From Drosophila persimilis (lineage: Eukaryota > Arthropoda > Insecta > Diptera > Drosophilidae), in the NCBI RefSeq assembly GCF_003286085.1, contig NW_020825288.1, forward strand, positions 13,950,001-14,014,000: a DNA stretch of 64,000 bases. The letters are read 5' to 3'. Numbering within the stretch: position 1 is the stretch's first letter; every line of letters starts with the position of its first letter. Positions 41,863 to 51,752 of the stretch are shown here, one piece after another. The notes beneath the pieces were generated by a model, which was not told where the DNA came from, did not search any database, and worked only from the letters and a program-made list of their open reading frames with translations. The position numbers were made by a program, and so were the translations under genes.

Positions 41863-42372
41863 AAATCTACCTCTGATTAGATTAGTTTGATTGAATTTGT
41901 AAAAATTCATGTGTATAAGTATATTCATAATGATCTTATAGTAATATGTATATCTAAAATATATGTGGCTGTTATACATATGTTATGCGTGGGGCCGGAA
42001 ACGGTTACTTGTGACTGTTACTACTACAAACTATCGCCAAGTCACTGAATGTATTCCCTGCATCCCTGAAACATCGATAACAACAAAATGCTCGATAGCC
42101 GCGCACTGTAACATCGATAGTTGTTTACCTTTTTTCTAACAAGAAACATTTACAAAATAAGCGTTCATAGCATAAAACAATTAATTTGTAGTGTCTAGAT
42201 AAATGCAGGAGTGCAGGGAAAATAAAATGTAAGAGTGTGCGCTGCCAAACCGTTCACACCGCTCGCAGCGGCACGCATTTCGCTGCCAATTTCCCCCAAC
42301 CCCTGTTCGCTGGCTGGGAGCATTTTTAGTTTAGATTACCAGAAACTACGGCCCGGAGGACGGTGGCTAGTC
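41863..42372. promoter_or_regulatory. Sirt7 promoter region with DRE-type words
   Basis: ATCGATAACA at about 42072, CTCGATAGCC at 42091 and ACATCGATAG near 42111 are DRE-like elements in the 300 bases before the Sirt7 ATG, typical of a housekeeping promoter. The left part is 3' flank of protease copy 3. Confidence 0.55.
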
Positions 42373-44875
42373 ATGGAGGAGGATGTGGGGCTGCCGGAGC
42401 CCAGTGCGGATGTGGCACAGTCTTATATAACACGGGCGAAAGTGAATCCTGCGAAGAAGGACAACGAGAAGCGGCGTCGAAAGGATGCTATGCGAAAGGT
42501 AATTAGTGTGCGCACCCCCACACACACATGCAAGTGATTGCAATTGTATCGGAGCGTGTGTATCTGTGTTTCCTTGATGTTAATCAAAAAATATTCCTTT
42601 CCTTCAGGTCTCGCAAATATTGCGGAAATGCGACTCCCTGCGCTCCGTCGACGACCGCCAGTTTCTGGAGAAGCACCCGGACATGGTGAAGGCCACAAAG
42701 AAGCGGAAGGAACGCATCGAGATCTACAAGGAGCGGGTGGTCGAGAAGGAGGATGCCCCGCACGTGATCGAGGCCAAGGTTGAGCAGCTGGCCAACATAA
42801 TCTCCCAGGCGAAACATCTGATCTGTTACACGGGCGCTGGCATCAGCACGGCCGCCCTCATTCCCGACTACCGTGGTAGCAAGGGAATCTGGACGCTTCT
42901 GCAGAAGGGCAAGGACATCGGAGAGCATGATCTGTCAAGTGCGAATCCCACATACACCCACATGGCCCTGTACGAGCTGCACCGGCGCCGTCTGCTCCAC
43001 CATGTTGTCTCGCAGAACTGCGACGGCCTGCATCTCCGCTCGGGTCTGCCGCGCCACTCGCTCTCCGAGATCCACGGCAACATGTACGTGGAGGTGTGCA
43101 AGCACTGCAAGCCGAACGCCGTCTACTGGCGCCAGTTCGACACCACGGAGATGACGGCACGCTACTGCCACAAGACGCACAGGCTGTGCCACCGCTGCTC
43201 GGAGCCCCTGTACGACACCATAGTGCACTTCGGGGAGCGCGGCAACCTGAAGTGGCCGCTCAATTGGACGGGGGCAACTCAGCACTCGGAGCGGGCGGAT
43301 GTGATCCTCTGCCTGGGCTCTAGTCTCAAGGTGTTGAAGAAGTACACCTGGCTGTGGCAGATGGACAAGCCGGCACGCCAGCGGGCCAAGATCTGCGTGG
43401 TGAATCTTCAATGGACGCCCAAGGACAGCATAGCCAGCATCAAGATCAACGGCAAGTGCGACCGCGTAATGGCCCAGCTGATGCAGCTGCTGAATATCTC
43501 CGTGCCGGTGTACACCAAGGAGAAGGATCCCATTTTTGCCCACGCCACCCTCCTTATGCCCGAGGAGCTGCACACGCTCACGCAGCCACTGCTCAAGAAT
43601 GCCGACGAAGAGGAGGCCTTCACCACCACCACCGAGGAGACGCAGGACTCGACCATCTCCACGGAAAGCTGTAGCTTCAGCGATCTGCCCATAGGAAAGG
43701 GACCCCGCATCCGGACCCCCATTAAGAACGGAAGACGCATCAAGACCAACCTCGACCTGCGGCAGAAGTATGCGAGGAGCGTGTGCTCCAACTTAATAAA
43801 CGGGAATGATGCAGCGGTCAAGATAGAACCATCCTCCAATGGAGAACTGAAGCTGGACAATGGTTGTCGTCCTGGCTCTGCCCTGCTGCTGGTGGAGGAG
43901 GAGGAGACAACAATCAAAGTGGAGACTGAACTGAAGCTGGAGGAGGCACTGGATATCAGTCCCAATCACGATGACGCCCTCCTCCTCACCACCGTGAAGC
44001 AGGAGATGCAGTTGCTGGAGCTGCTGCCGAAACTGGAGCCGCTCTCGCTCAAGGAGGAAGTGGAATTCGATATGGAAACGGGGGTCAAGACGGGGATCCA
44101 CCTAAAAGTGGAGTCGAGCATGGAACTGCCAAAACTAGTCGCTATTCAGAAGACCCACTTGGACGCGAGCCCGAGACCGAGTCTACCGAGTCTCTGCCAA
44201 CTACCCGTGGAGCTGTTTCTGGAGCCCGTGCAGCTCCCACCGCTGGTGCCCATCGGGGCGCCTCTGTCCACACCCTTCATCGAACCCAAACACATTCTGC
44301 CACCAGTGTTCCAGGCCCTCAACATACAGATCCAAAGCGACGGAGCCACCTGCTCGGCGGACTCCACCACCGAAGAAGACGAGGAAAACGAACTGTCGCA
44401 AAGTGACATGCTGCGTCAGCACAACGACGAGGAGCTCCTCCGCCAGCTGCCCAGCTGGTACGACGCCAAGTACGCGTACTCTGGCCTGCACAGCATCCTC
44501 ATACCGCCACCAGAGGATCTCAACATCTGGAACTCGCAGGTGGTACCGAACTTCGCCATGAACCGGTCGGCCGCCAGCTGCGGCTTCTGCTTCGATCGGT
44601 ATGCCGAGCTGGACTGCCAGTTCTATCGCCAGTGGAACCTCAACCAACGCAAGCACAAAAAACGCGCCCGCAGTGGCCGTTTTGTCGTCTGCGAATGCTG
44701 TCCGACTAGCGACGATGAGGACGAGTACGACGAAAACATCTCCCTGGCGCACATTGCGGCAGCGGAGACGGCCAAGCGTCGCCAGCAGTTGACCACCAGT
44801 TTTCCACGCAAGCTGGCACGCACTCAGGCGGGATGGTATGGCAAGGGCTACAAGAAGGGTCGCAAGCGCAGATAG
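42373..44875 (+). CDS. Sirt7: NAD-dependent protein deacetylase, sirtuin 7
   Basis: Two exons (42373-42498, 42608-44875) give 797 residues, phase 0 at the junction. The sirtuin core starts near residue 110 with [10 protein letters not shown] and IPDYRGS.G, followed by the catalytic QNCDGLH (His near 183), ELHGN-type [12 protein letters not shown], two zinc-binding Cys pairs (CKHC, CHRC), IVHFGERG and LGSSLKVL. The N-terminal basic helix ([13 protein letters not shown]) precedes it as in vertebrate SIRT7. A long C-terminal extension of some 450 residues, acidic with repeated K.E motifs and ending in a Lys/Arg-rich nuclear-localisation tail, is much larger than in mammals (about 400 residues in total) but usual for the fly protein. 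SIRT7 is a nucleolar and chromatin deacetylase. Confidence 0.96.
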
Positions 44876-45694
44876 ACTTGCTCACAATGAACAGATCAGC
44901 GGCGACGGATGCGATGCTCGCTTCAATAGTATTTTAGCTGTAGGATCATAAGTTATAGCATAGATGGTAGTGACACCTAGCCTAGGGTAGGGTATCTTTT
45001 AATTTGTATAATTTACGTACGTCCATGTCCACGTTTAAGATGGTCTTAACTTATTCACTACCATGTCCTTCGGTCCTCGCTCTTTAATTTTTACAATACT
45101 TATCATGTCATTTTAATTGAAATGATTGTATTTTCAATATGAGTTGTTTGCTGATTTGTGTGTCCTATTTGTAGGGATCTTTTGTCCTTGATGTGTGTTC
45201 GATATATCTGTATTTATGTGGAAGTCGCAATTCGATTCAATGTACTATATCCTATTTTTAAGGATCTTTGTCACAGCAACCCATTTTATTTACCGCCCAC
45301 TTTTAGGTTTAATAAACAAGAAAGCATAAGGCTCTACTTAATTGATGTTTATTGGTGTTTCAAAGCAGTCAGCTGTCACAGTTTCATAGCAGTCAGCTTT
45401 GATGGTTTCTTAGCATAGCAGACAGCTATCGCGTTTCATGGAAATTAGCTTCGATAGTTTTATAGCAGTCAGGTTTGATAGTTTTGTAGCACTCAAAACT
45501 TTTAATGGAGCCATCTTTTCGTGTTTCATAGCAACTTTAAAAAGTTTCAGAGCAGACAGAACTCACAGTTTCATAATAGCCAGATTACATTTATGGCACC
45601 CAGCTTTCAAAATTACCTGATTTTTGGTAACAATTTCTAAAGTTTATTCTTTCAATAAATAAAATCAACTAATTGTGTCATTTAAGAGCGAGAT
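44876..45694. other. Sirt7 3' flank and shared 3' region with attacin
   Basis: This is AT-rich 3' sequence. Plus-strand AATAAA near 45311 could end Sirt7; minus-strand AATAAA (TTTATT near 45643) lies about 50 bases beyond the attacin stop. A minisatellite occupies 45361-45600. Confidence 0.55.
45361..45600 (+). repeat. Degenerate minisatellite, about 25-bp unit
   Basis: A unit close to GTTTCATAGCAGTCAGCTTT recurs about eight times with substitutions and length changes, for example at 45381, 45434, 45460 and 45526. It lies between the convergent Sirt7 and attacin genes. Confidence 0.7.
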
Positions 45695-46470
45695 TTATCC
45701 ACCGAAATGATGGGTAAGACCCAGACCAGCGCCAAAGTCTGTCTTTTGATTGGAGAATGGGCCACTCATCCACTTGTTGGCGGATCCGGTCAGATCTATG
45801 TGCGTGTTGCGGTCGGCCGAGGACCAGAGATTGGCACGAGCCTCGGCGCCCAGCTGACGACCGAGGCCGGGGAAGTTGCTGTGCGTCACACTGGCACCAT
45901 GACCCCTGACGTGGGAGTAGTCCAAGGCAGCACCATTGCGTTGGAACTCAAAGCCGTTGGCCAGCTTGTTCTGCGAGGCGAAAGCCTTGGCATCGAGATT
46001 GTGTACGCCGTCGTTGAAGAGATTGGCATGGATCTCCTGCTGGAAAGCGTCCTTCACGCCGGGAGTGTGTGTCCTGGTCACAGAGGCACCATGGCCATGA
46101 CTGTGGGAAACGAGAGAAGCCTCATTAGATACTTGTCTATGAGATGTGCATGTCTCTAGTGATCGACTTACATGTTGTAGGCCGCAGTTCCGCCCGTGGT
46201 GACTGGACCGGATTGGGTGTTGCCGGCCGCAAAGGCCTGAACCACCGCATTGTGATCGGGAGTGCCAAATGCCTTGGTCAGATCCATACGGGCATCGGCG
46301 CCGCCAGCCGGGTTGGAGGCCAATGAGCCGCCCAGAACCTGACGACGGAAGCGATAACGAGGTGGCTGTGTCGGCGGTGGGTGGTACGGCACCGTTTGGT
46401 AATGAGGCAGTGCCTCGGCTATGGCTCCCAGGGCAGCAAATGCCGCAATTAGAATGATTCCCTTCTGCAT
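45695..46470 (-). CDS. AttC: Attacin C-like antibacterial peptide precursor
   Basis: Two exons (46470-46172, 46100-45695) give 234 residues. An N-terminal signal peptide (about 1-19) is followed by a Pro-rich pro-peptide (HYQTVPYHPPPTQPP) and a furin-type site RFRR before QVLGGSL, whose Gln would become pyroglutamate. Then come the attacin N domain (SNPAGGADARMDL) and two Gly-rich attacin C repeats (HGHGASVT, ANLFNDGVH, DYSHVRGHGASVTHSN, GLGLTHHFGG). The presence of a signal peptide and long Pro-rich pro-peptide matches AttC (and its MPAC peptide) rather than AttD. Attacins are secreted by fat body and act on Gram-negative outer membranes. A TATA box, a perfect kappaB site and a GATA site lie upstream. 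The gene lies here on a Muller E block, whereas AttC maps to 50A on Muller C in D. melanogaster. Confidence 0.9.
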
Positions 46471-46542
46471 GTTGTGTTTGGCTTATGTTCTGTTGTATTG
46501 GCTATGGAACTCTGACTGATGCCTGACTGAGGCTCGCCTTTC

Positions 46543-46552
46543 CCTTTTATAG
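46543..46552 (-). promoter_or_regulatory. TATA box of the attacin gene
   Basis: The minus strand reads CTATAAAAGG, about 34 bases upstream of an Inr-like TCAGT (46518-46514) and some 75 bases before the ATG. It is the strong TATA/Inr architecture usual for inducible immune genes. Confidence 0.75.
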
Positions 46553-46596
46553 TGAACGCTCTTTACGAGGGGGATCACCTCGTCATCTTTCATCTG

Positions 46597-46618
46597 TCTT
46601 ATCAGCTAGAAAATCCCC
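46597..46618 (-). promoter_or_regulatory. Adjacent kappaB and GATA sites of the attacin promoter
   Basis: The minus strand carries GGGGATTTTC (46618-46609), a perfect Rel/Dif/Relish site (GGGRATYYYC), followed by GATAAG (46602-46597). This kappaB-GATA pairing, some 60 bases upstream of the TATA box, is typical of fat-body immune promoters regulated by the Imd and Toll pathways. Confidence 0.75.
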
Positions 46619-47839
46619 GCTCAGCTCAGCTCTCTTTTGGGTGATGTGATTTACTTTTGTATTTACTTTACGAGGGCTCTGACCCCATCTCCACCTCTCC
46701 CCCTTCAATGCACCACCAACTTGTTGCTCCTTTTTGGTGTGCTTCCCCAAGACTTCCTGCAAGGGAAGATATCCAATGGGCGTTTCATGGTGCTTCAGAT
46801 ATTGAGCCAGAACAAGAGTTACATATATCCCCTCTGGGGAAATATATCCTTCATTAAAATACATATTTCACACTGGAAAGTACTTTGAACTTGGAAGTGA
46901 ACCAATCCACAGACGAAAATCTAGAGTATTATAAATCTATGAAAACTCTACAGATATATTTTTAGTTGTTACTCTTTTTTTCTGAATATAAACCAAGAAA
47001 TGTAGACCCCAAAAATATATATCACTGATATCAACCACAAATTAAAAATGAAACCCAGTAAACATTTAAAACTCCCTCGTTTCGCTTTCATTATCTGTGT
47101 AGAACCAAGTTTATTCACTTATTAACTTAAGGCTTAAAGTATTGCTAGTTTAGTTTTAGTTTCGCAATCAATTCATATTTGTGTGTGTGTGTGTGTGTTT
47201 TCAGTGTGTGTGTGATTAGGCATTCATGCTGGACTGATTGAAGATAAGGCTTCAATCCCTGCGAGTGTGAGTGTATCTTCTCACTTGGAACGTTTACAAA
47301 ATAACTAAGAATCGAACAAAGGACCGACAGACAGCGCGTAAGAAACAACAAAAAGACACAACGGAACGGAATACATAGAAAACAGCGAGATGATTAGATT
47401 AGCGCTATACCGATTGATATTATCGGTTTGTTGTGTGTCTGTGGGTGGAGAAAGGGATGGGAAGGGTTTAGGTGTTAGGGACAACATAATACCTAGATCT
47501 ATGCTGCCGAGCAGCCGACATTGGAACCGATATACATACATACGTAGACAGGAATACAGCAGATACAAGAAGCGACAAACATACATAATTTTAAATACAA
47601 TTTGCATAAATGCTGTAAGGACGCACACATTTCCATATAATACAATTATCCAAGTGATCCAACAGATGCGTTGAGAGTGTGGGCCTTAGAGCGTGCTTAG
47701 AGCACAACAGAATTGAGATTAAAAAAGTGGCGCGATTGAGACGATCTGGAGCTGGAGGGGGAGGGGGAGGAATGGCAATGGCAATGGAAATGGAAATGGG
47801 AGGAATGATTGCATAGATGGGTGGGAACTGAGACTAGAT
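46619..47839. other. Intergenic: attacin upstream and Cul5 3' flank
   Basis: The left part is attacin upstream sequence with a weaker kappaB-like GGGGAAATAT near 46836. A (GT)n run lies at 47178-47200. The right part, up to 47,839, is Cul5 3'-UTR-like DNA with GGAATG/GGAAAT repeats near 47770-47805. No ORF is supported. Confidence 0.5.
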
Positions 47840-50800
47840 TTAGGCCACATAGATGAACATGTTGATGTCGTCGTCGTCGCGGCGCATGTACTTGTGTTCG
47901 ATGAGCCACTCCAGCTGCTCCTTGATCATCTTCTTGGACGGCAGGAACATATTCTTCAGTATATCGATGAGCTCACCCTGTCAAACATACGTTACGATAC
48001 GTTAATATCATTTCGATTAAATGTACATATGTACACTCCTTCTGTTTTGATGTGGACTCACCTGCAGTGCTGCATTGTTCATCCGTTTTCGCACTTTCAT
48101 GATCTTGATGATGGCCTCTTGGGTGCGCAGGATGCGTAGCTGCACTATGGACTGATTATCCTCCTGCTGCGATCGCTCAGTGCTGAGCTGCAACCGCCCA
48201 ATCAGATTGAGCTGTCAAAACAAACAAAAAAAGAGGGCATTTGCTTAGCCTTGTCTGAGAGTCCTGGGGTATATATTTTCTTACCTTGCCACGCCGCTGC
48301 GATTTGCCATTCTTGACAATGGCAAACTCCTGATTGATATAAAACAAGGTGTTCTCTGTGAAGTCCTTGGGCGAACCGATAACCGCCGGCTCCATCAGCA
48401 GTATTTGCTTTTTGATCTTCGGAAAGGCAACCAGGGACCACAGAGTGCGCCTCAGCTCGGGATCTGCAAGGAGACATGAAAAAACCGAATAAGGAAATGC
48501 TTTTGTAACACAGAAGAAGAAGGCTCAAATCTTGCCTGGCAGCTCGGTGGCCAGCCGGAGATTCTCGTAGGAGATCTTGTCATGCTGTCGCTGATTCCAG
48601 GCAAACAGTACGGCCATCTGGAAGGTGGTCACATCCAGATCGTAGCGTCCAAAGTTGTTCACAAACGTGATTGTGCCGTTGCTCATGTGATGGTACCACT
48701 GCAGCTTCCTGCCGGAATGCTTCTTCTTGTAGAACTCCTCCACATCGGGTATATAGTCCTCCAGTTCGATCGGCAGCGACACAGACACACGCTCCGAGCA
48801 GCGAGCCCAGGCCCCAGCGTTGAGTATTTTGATATTGATAGCATCGTGACGACTTATCGAAGTGCGGAATTGAGTATTTAGATCCTCGCTGACCTATAGG
48901 CAGACAGTAAACGAATGTCAGTCGGAAGGGACCAGGACCTTGCCCCACCGGGACGCCACAAGCGACTCACCTTAATGTCCTGGAACATGCGCGCCAGACG
49001 ATTCACATAGTCCGCTGGCATTCCCACCTCCCTCAGCCACTCGACAATATCCTCCTCCTTTTCGCTGTCCGCACTGGTGCCCAGAATCAGGCTGTGCCAA
49101 TGGATAGAAGGGGATATCTTAGTAACGTTGCGAAATATCAGAGCCCGATCTGTCGACTTACCGTCGCGTTAAGTGGACCTTGTGATAGCGCATGAACACA
49201 TCCTTGTTATTGACATACTTCAGTACGAGCAGGACATCACGCAGGCGGGCATCGATCTGTTCGCTGGTCAGTCGTTTGCTCAATGGCGTGCGACGGAGCA
49301 GCATGTCGCAGTAGTTGGCCAGCAGCTCAGGGCATTTGCTCTCGGGTGCCGTAAATTTGACCCCTCGATTGGCAATGCTCGTGGGCAGCTCCATCTAAAA
49401 GAGAAACAAGGGGAAAGCAATTTATAAATATCCCACTTTTTGTATACAAAACAGATCGGAGCGGAGCAGAGCAGAGCAGAGATCTTCTTACTTTGAACAC
49501 ACTGGTGTCATTGACCACCGTCTTGAAGGCAATGTCGCGGGCGGTGAGAAATCGTGGGTCATCGTTGAAGGCATTCCGCACCAGATCGCTGAACTTGTTG
49601 AAGAGCTCCAGCAGCCGCTCCACATACTTCTCCGAGTCCTGAGTAATGATATCCGAGGCGGAGAGCATGTCGGCCAGGCCCGCGGACATAATGTGTCGCT
49701 GCAGGTCCCCCATCATGGCCTCCACACCGACGCCGTGCAGCACGCGATCCATCAGCCGGAACATCAGATTGAGACGCTCCGTCTCGTAGTCCCTAATGAG
49801 GGCCGGGCACTCGGCGATAATCGAATTGAGGTGGTCCACAATGAGCACCTTGACCAGGGTGTAGGTGAGTATGCTGAAGCTGCTGGGCTCCAGGTAGCGC
49901 TTGGCGCGCACCTCCTCCTCCCGAAGCTTGGCGTCCGCATACTTCATGTAGGCTAGCACTCCGTTCTGCTGCTGCTGTTCCGTGGACTTTAGGCGATAGA
50001 ATTCGGCGGTGGCCTTCAGATAGGCCATCTCGAAGTTCTCGCGGTAAATCTCTAGCTTGTCCTCTGCGTTGGAGGAGAGATTCACGTAGCTTTCGCGCAC
50101 GCCGACCACCAGCTGGGCATCGTAGGCGTCGCCATTCCGCTCGGCGTGCACGATCTTCATGGCCGAATCCTGCAGACGGTGCTTGATGTCGTGGAAGATG
50201 TGCTTGTTCCACGAGTCGAGCATCAGCTTGCGCACGGGACTGTCCTCTGTCGGATTCTTCTTCGAGCTGGAGCTGGCCGTATTGCTCGCGGCCGCAGCGG
50301 CGCTTGTTGAGGCGGTTGCGGAGGTGGACGCTGTGGCAGAAGCTGCTGATGTGGAAGCTCCAGATGGGCTTGCAGCAGAGGAGGATGCGGCCGGATTCAC
50401 GGAGGAACTCCTTGTGGCCGCCTGATTGCTGCAGGAGGCCGCATTGGAGGTGGACGCACTGGTGCTTGCCCCCGAGGCGGACGAGCTGGAGGCGGGTTTC
50501 ACCTGCGGCGACTGCTCCAGCTGGCGGAAGGGCAGGGGCAGATAGTTGGACTGTGTGAAGAACTTTCGCCACTCCACAATGTAGGTGGCCAACAGGGCCT
50601 GTTCGCCCCGCTGCGCCTGTACCTGGCTCTGGGCGTGCACAATGAACTCGACGATGTCCTGCTGCAGGCAGTCATAAATCTTGGCGGCCCCCTTTTCGTC
50701 CCACAGGCACACAAAGTGCACGCCAAAGAAGAGGTCCTGCCATTCGCGCTGCGAAACTGTGTCCTGCCGCAACAGCTTCAGCACAATCTTCCTCTTATCG

Positions 50801-50935
50801 GGCCAAACCTCGTCGAAGATGTCCCTGTCCTTTTTGCCGATTGCCTGCGAAAAAAATTCATCGGGAAGCCGTTCGGTGAGGTGAGTAATTTTCCTCCATC
50901 GATTATTAATTGCTCAGTTCGTTTACCCGTAGCAT
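47840..50935 (-). CDS. Cul5: Cullin-5, scaffold of CRL5 ubiquitin ligases
   Basis: Eight exons (50935-50927, 50844-49492, 49394-49162, 49091-48971, 48893-48536, 48463-48285, 48211-48062, 47977-47840) total 2541 bases, 846 residues. The match to human CUL5 is clear throughout: KIVLKLLRQ near the start, IVEWRKFFTQ, ESKCPELLANYCDMLLR, KDVFMRYHK.HLTRR, WLREVGMPADYVN, EFYKKKHSGRKLQW, FTENTLFYINQEF and a C-terminal winged-helix end MFIYVA. The neddylation region reads RILRTQEAI.KIMKVRKR. Cul5 binds SOCS-box substrate receptors through Elongin B/C and recruits the RING protein Roc2. Oddities: the first exon encodes only three codons (start context AACAAAATG), the intron at 48535-48464 is GC-AG, and a Ser/Ala/Thr low-complexity insertion occupies about residues 115-200 inside the first cullin repeat. 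Confidence 0.97.
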
Positions 50936-51025
50936 TTTGTTCGTCGCAATCTCTTTGTTTTTGTTGGAACGTCCGCTTCACTTCATTTATATTTATTTTT
51001 TTTGTGATTAAAACATTTGTTAGCA

Positions 51026-51122
51026 GTGTGACCGCGGATTTATCGATAAAATATACCGTCCGACGTTCAGAAATACACCGAAACATAACGCCTCATTTTC
51101 GAAATATACCGCAAATATACTG
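51026..51122 (-). promoter_or_regulatory. Composite motif 6 / motif 1 promoter module with DRE (copy c, Cul5)
   Basis: On the minus strand the order is GTATATTTGCGGTATATTTC, AATGAGGCG, GTGTATTTCTGAACG, GGTATATTTT, TATCGATA (51048-51041) and CGGTCACACTG-like sequence, then Cul5. The layout matches copies a, b and d, with a DRE inserted. Confidence 0.65.
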
Positions 51123-51129
51123 ACGAATT

Positions 51130-51700
51130 CAAGATCGATTTCTATATTCCGTGGGATATAACTAGCTATTCTAGGGATCCAAGACCCCCCTCCGATGTGG
51201 CGTACATACTAGACGCTAGTTAGTGCATACCTTTTAGGAACGGAACCGTAGAGCAGAACCCTCAGCACTGCCCACATAATTATATCCAACTAATGAATCT
51301 GTTTTCTACTTGACTAGCTTGTTTTAAATACTTGGCTTAGATTCTTGGCATCATGTTGGTTCTAACTTAAAAAAAAACACGATATCCTTCACCTGAACTG
51401 CGCTAACGTTATTAAATTTTCATTACCCCCTTGGCTTTAAAAGGTTAATCGTTCTCCGTCCTGGGGATGGAAACCATATTATATTGCTTAATTTTGATGT
51501 TCCGTCGAAAATTACTAGCTAGAAAAAGCGCCCAGCTATGCCCACATAATTTTATACAATAAATGACTCTATTTTTCACTAGGCTGGTTGATTTTAAACT
51601 CCTGCTTTTGTTGGATTTAGTCTAAAAAAAGGTTTTAGGCTTCTAGGCTAAACATGGATTTAAGCGCAATTTTCTAATTTATTGCAATTGGACAGCTGTT
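51130..51700 (-). repeat. Diverged dispersed repeats, left of the transposase-like gene
   Basis: Two units in minus orientation each contain TAATTATGTGGGCA or TAAAATTATGTGGGC (about 51,265-51,300 and 51,535-51,560) and AACATCAAAATTAAG or similar. Plus-orientation relatives lie at 54,180-54,540. The 51,360-51,480 part also aligns with the dispersed repeat at 12.4 and 36.2 kb (GCGCAGTTCAGGTG...ATATCGTG). Confidence 0.6.
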
Positions 51701-51752
51701 ATTAATTAAAGAATAAATAAAATTAATTATTGTAGCAACCAAAGTTGCTATT

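Noticed and set aside
49793..50572. 259-codon minus-strand ORF overlapping Cul5 exon 2
   Set aside because: It is a frame shadow of the well-supported Cul5 coding frame.
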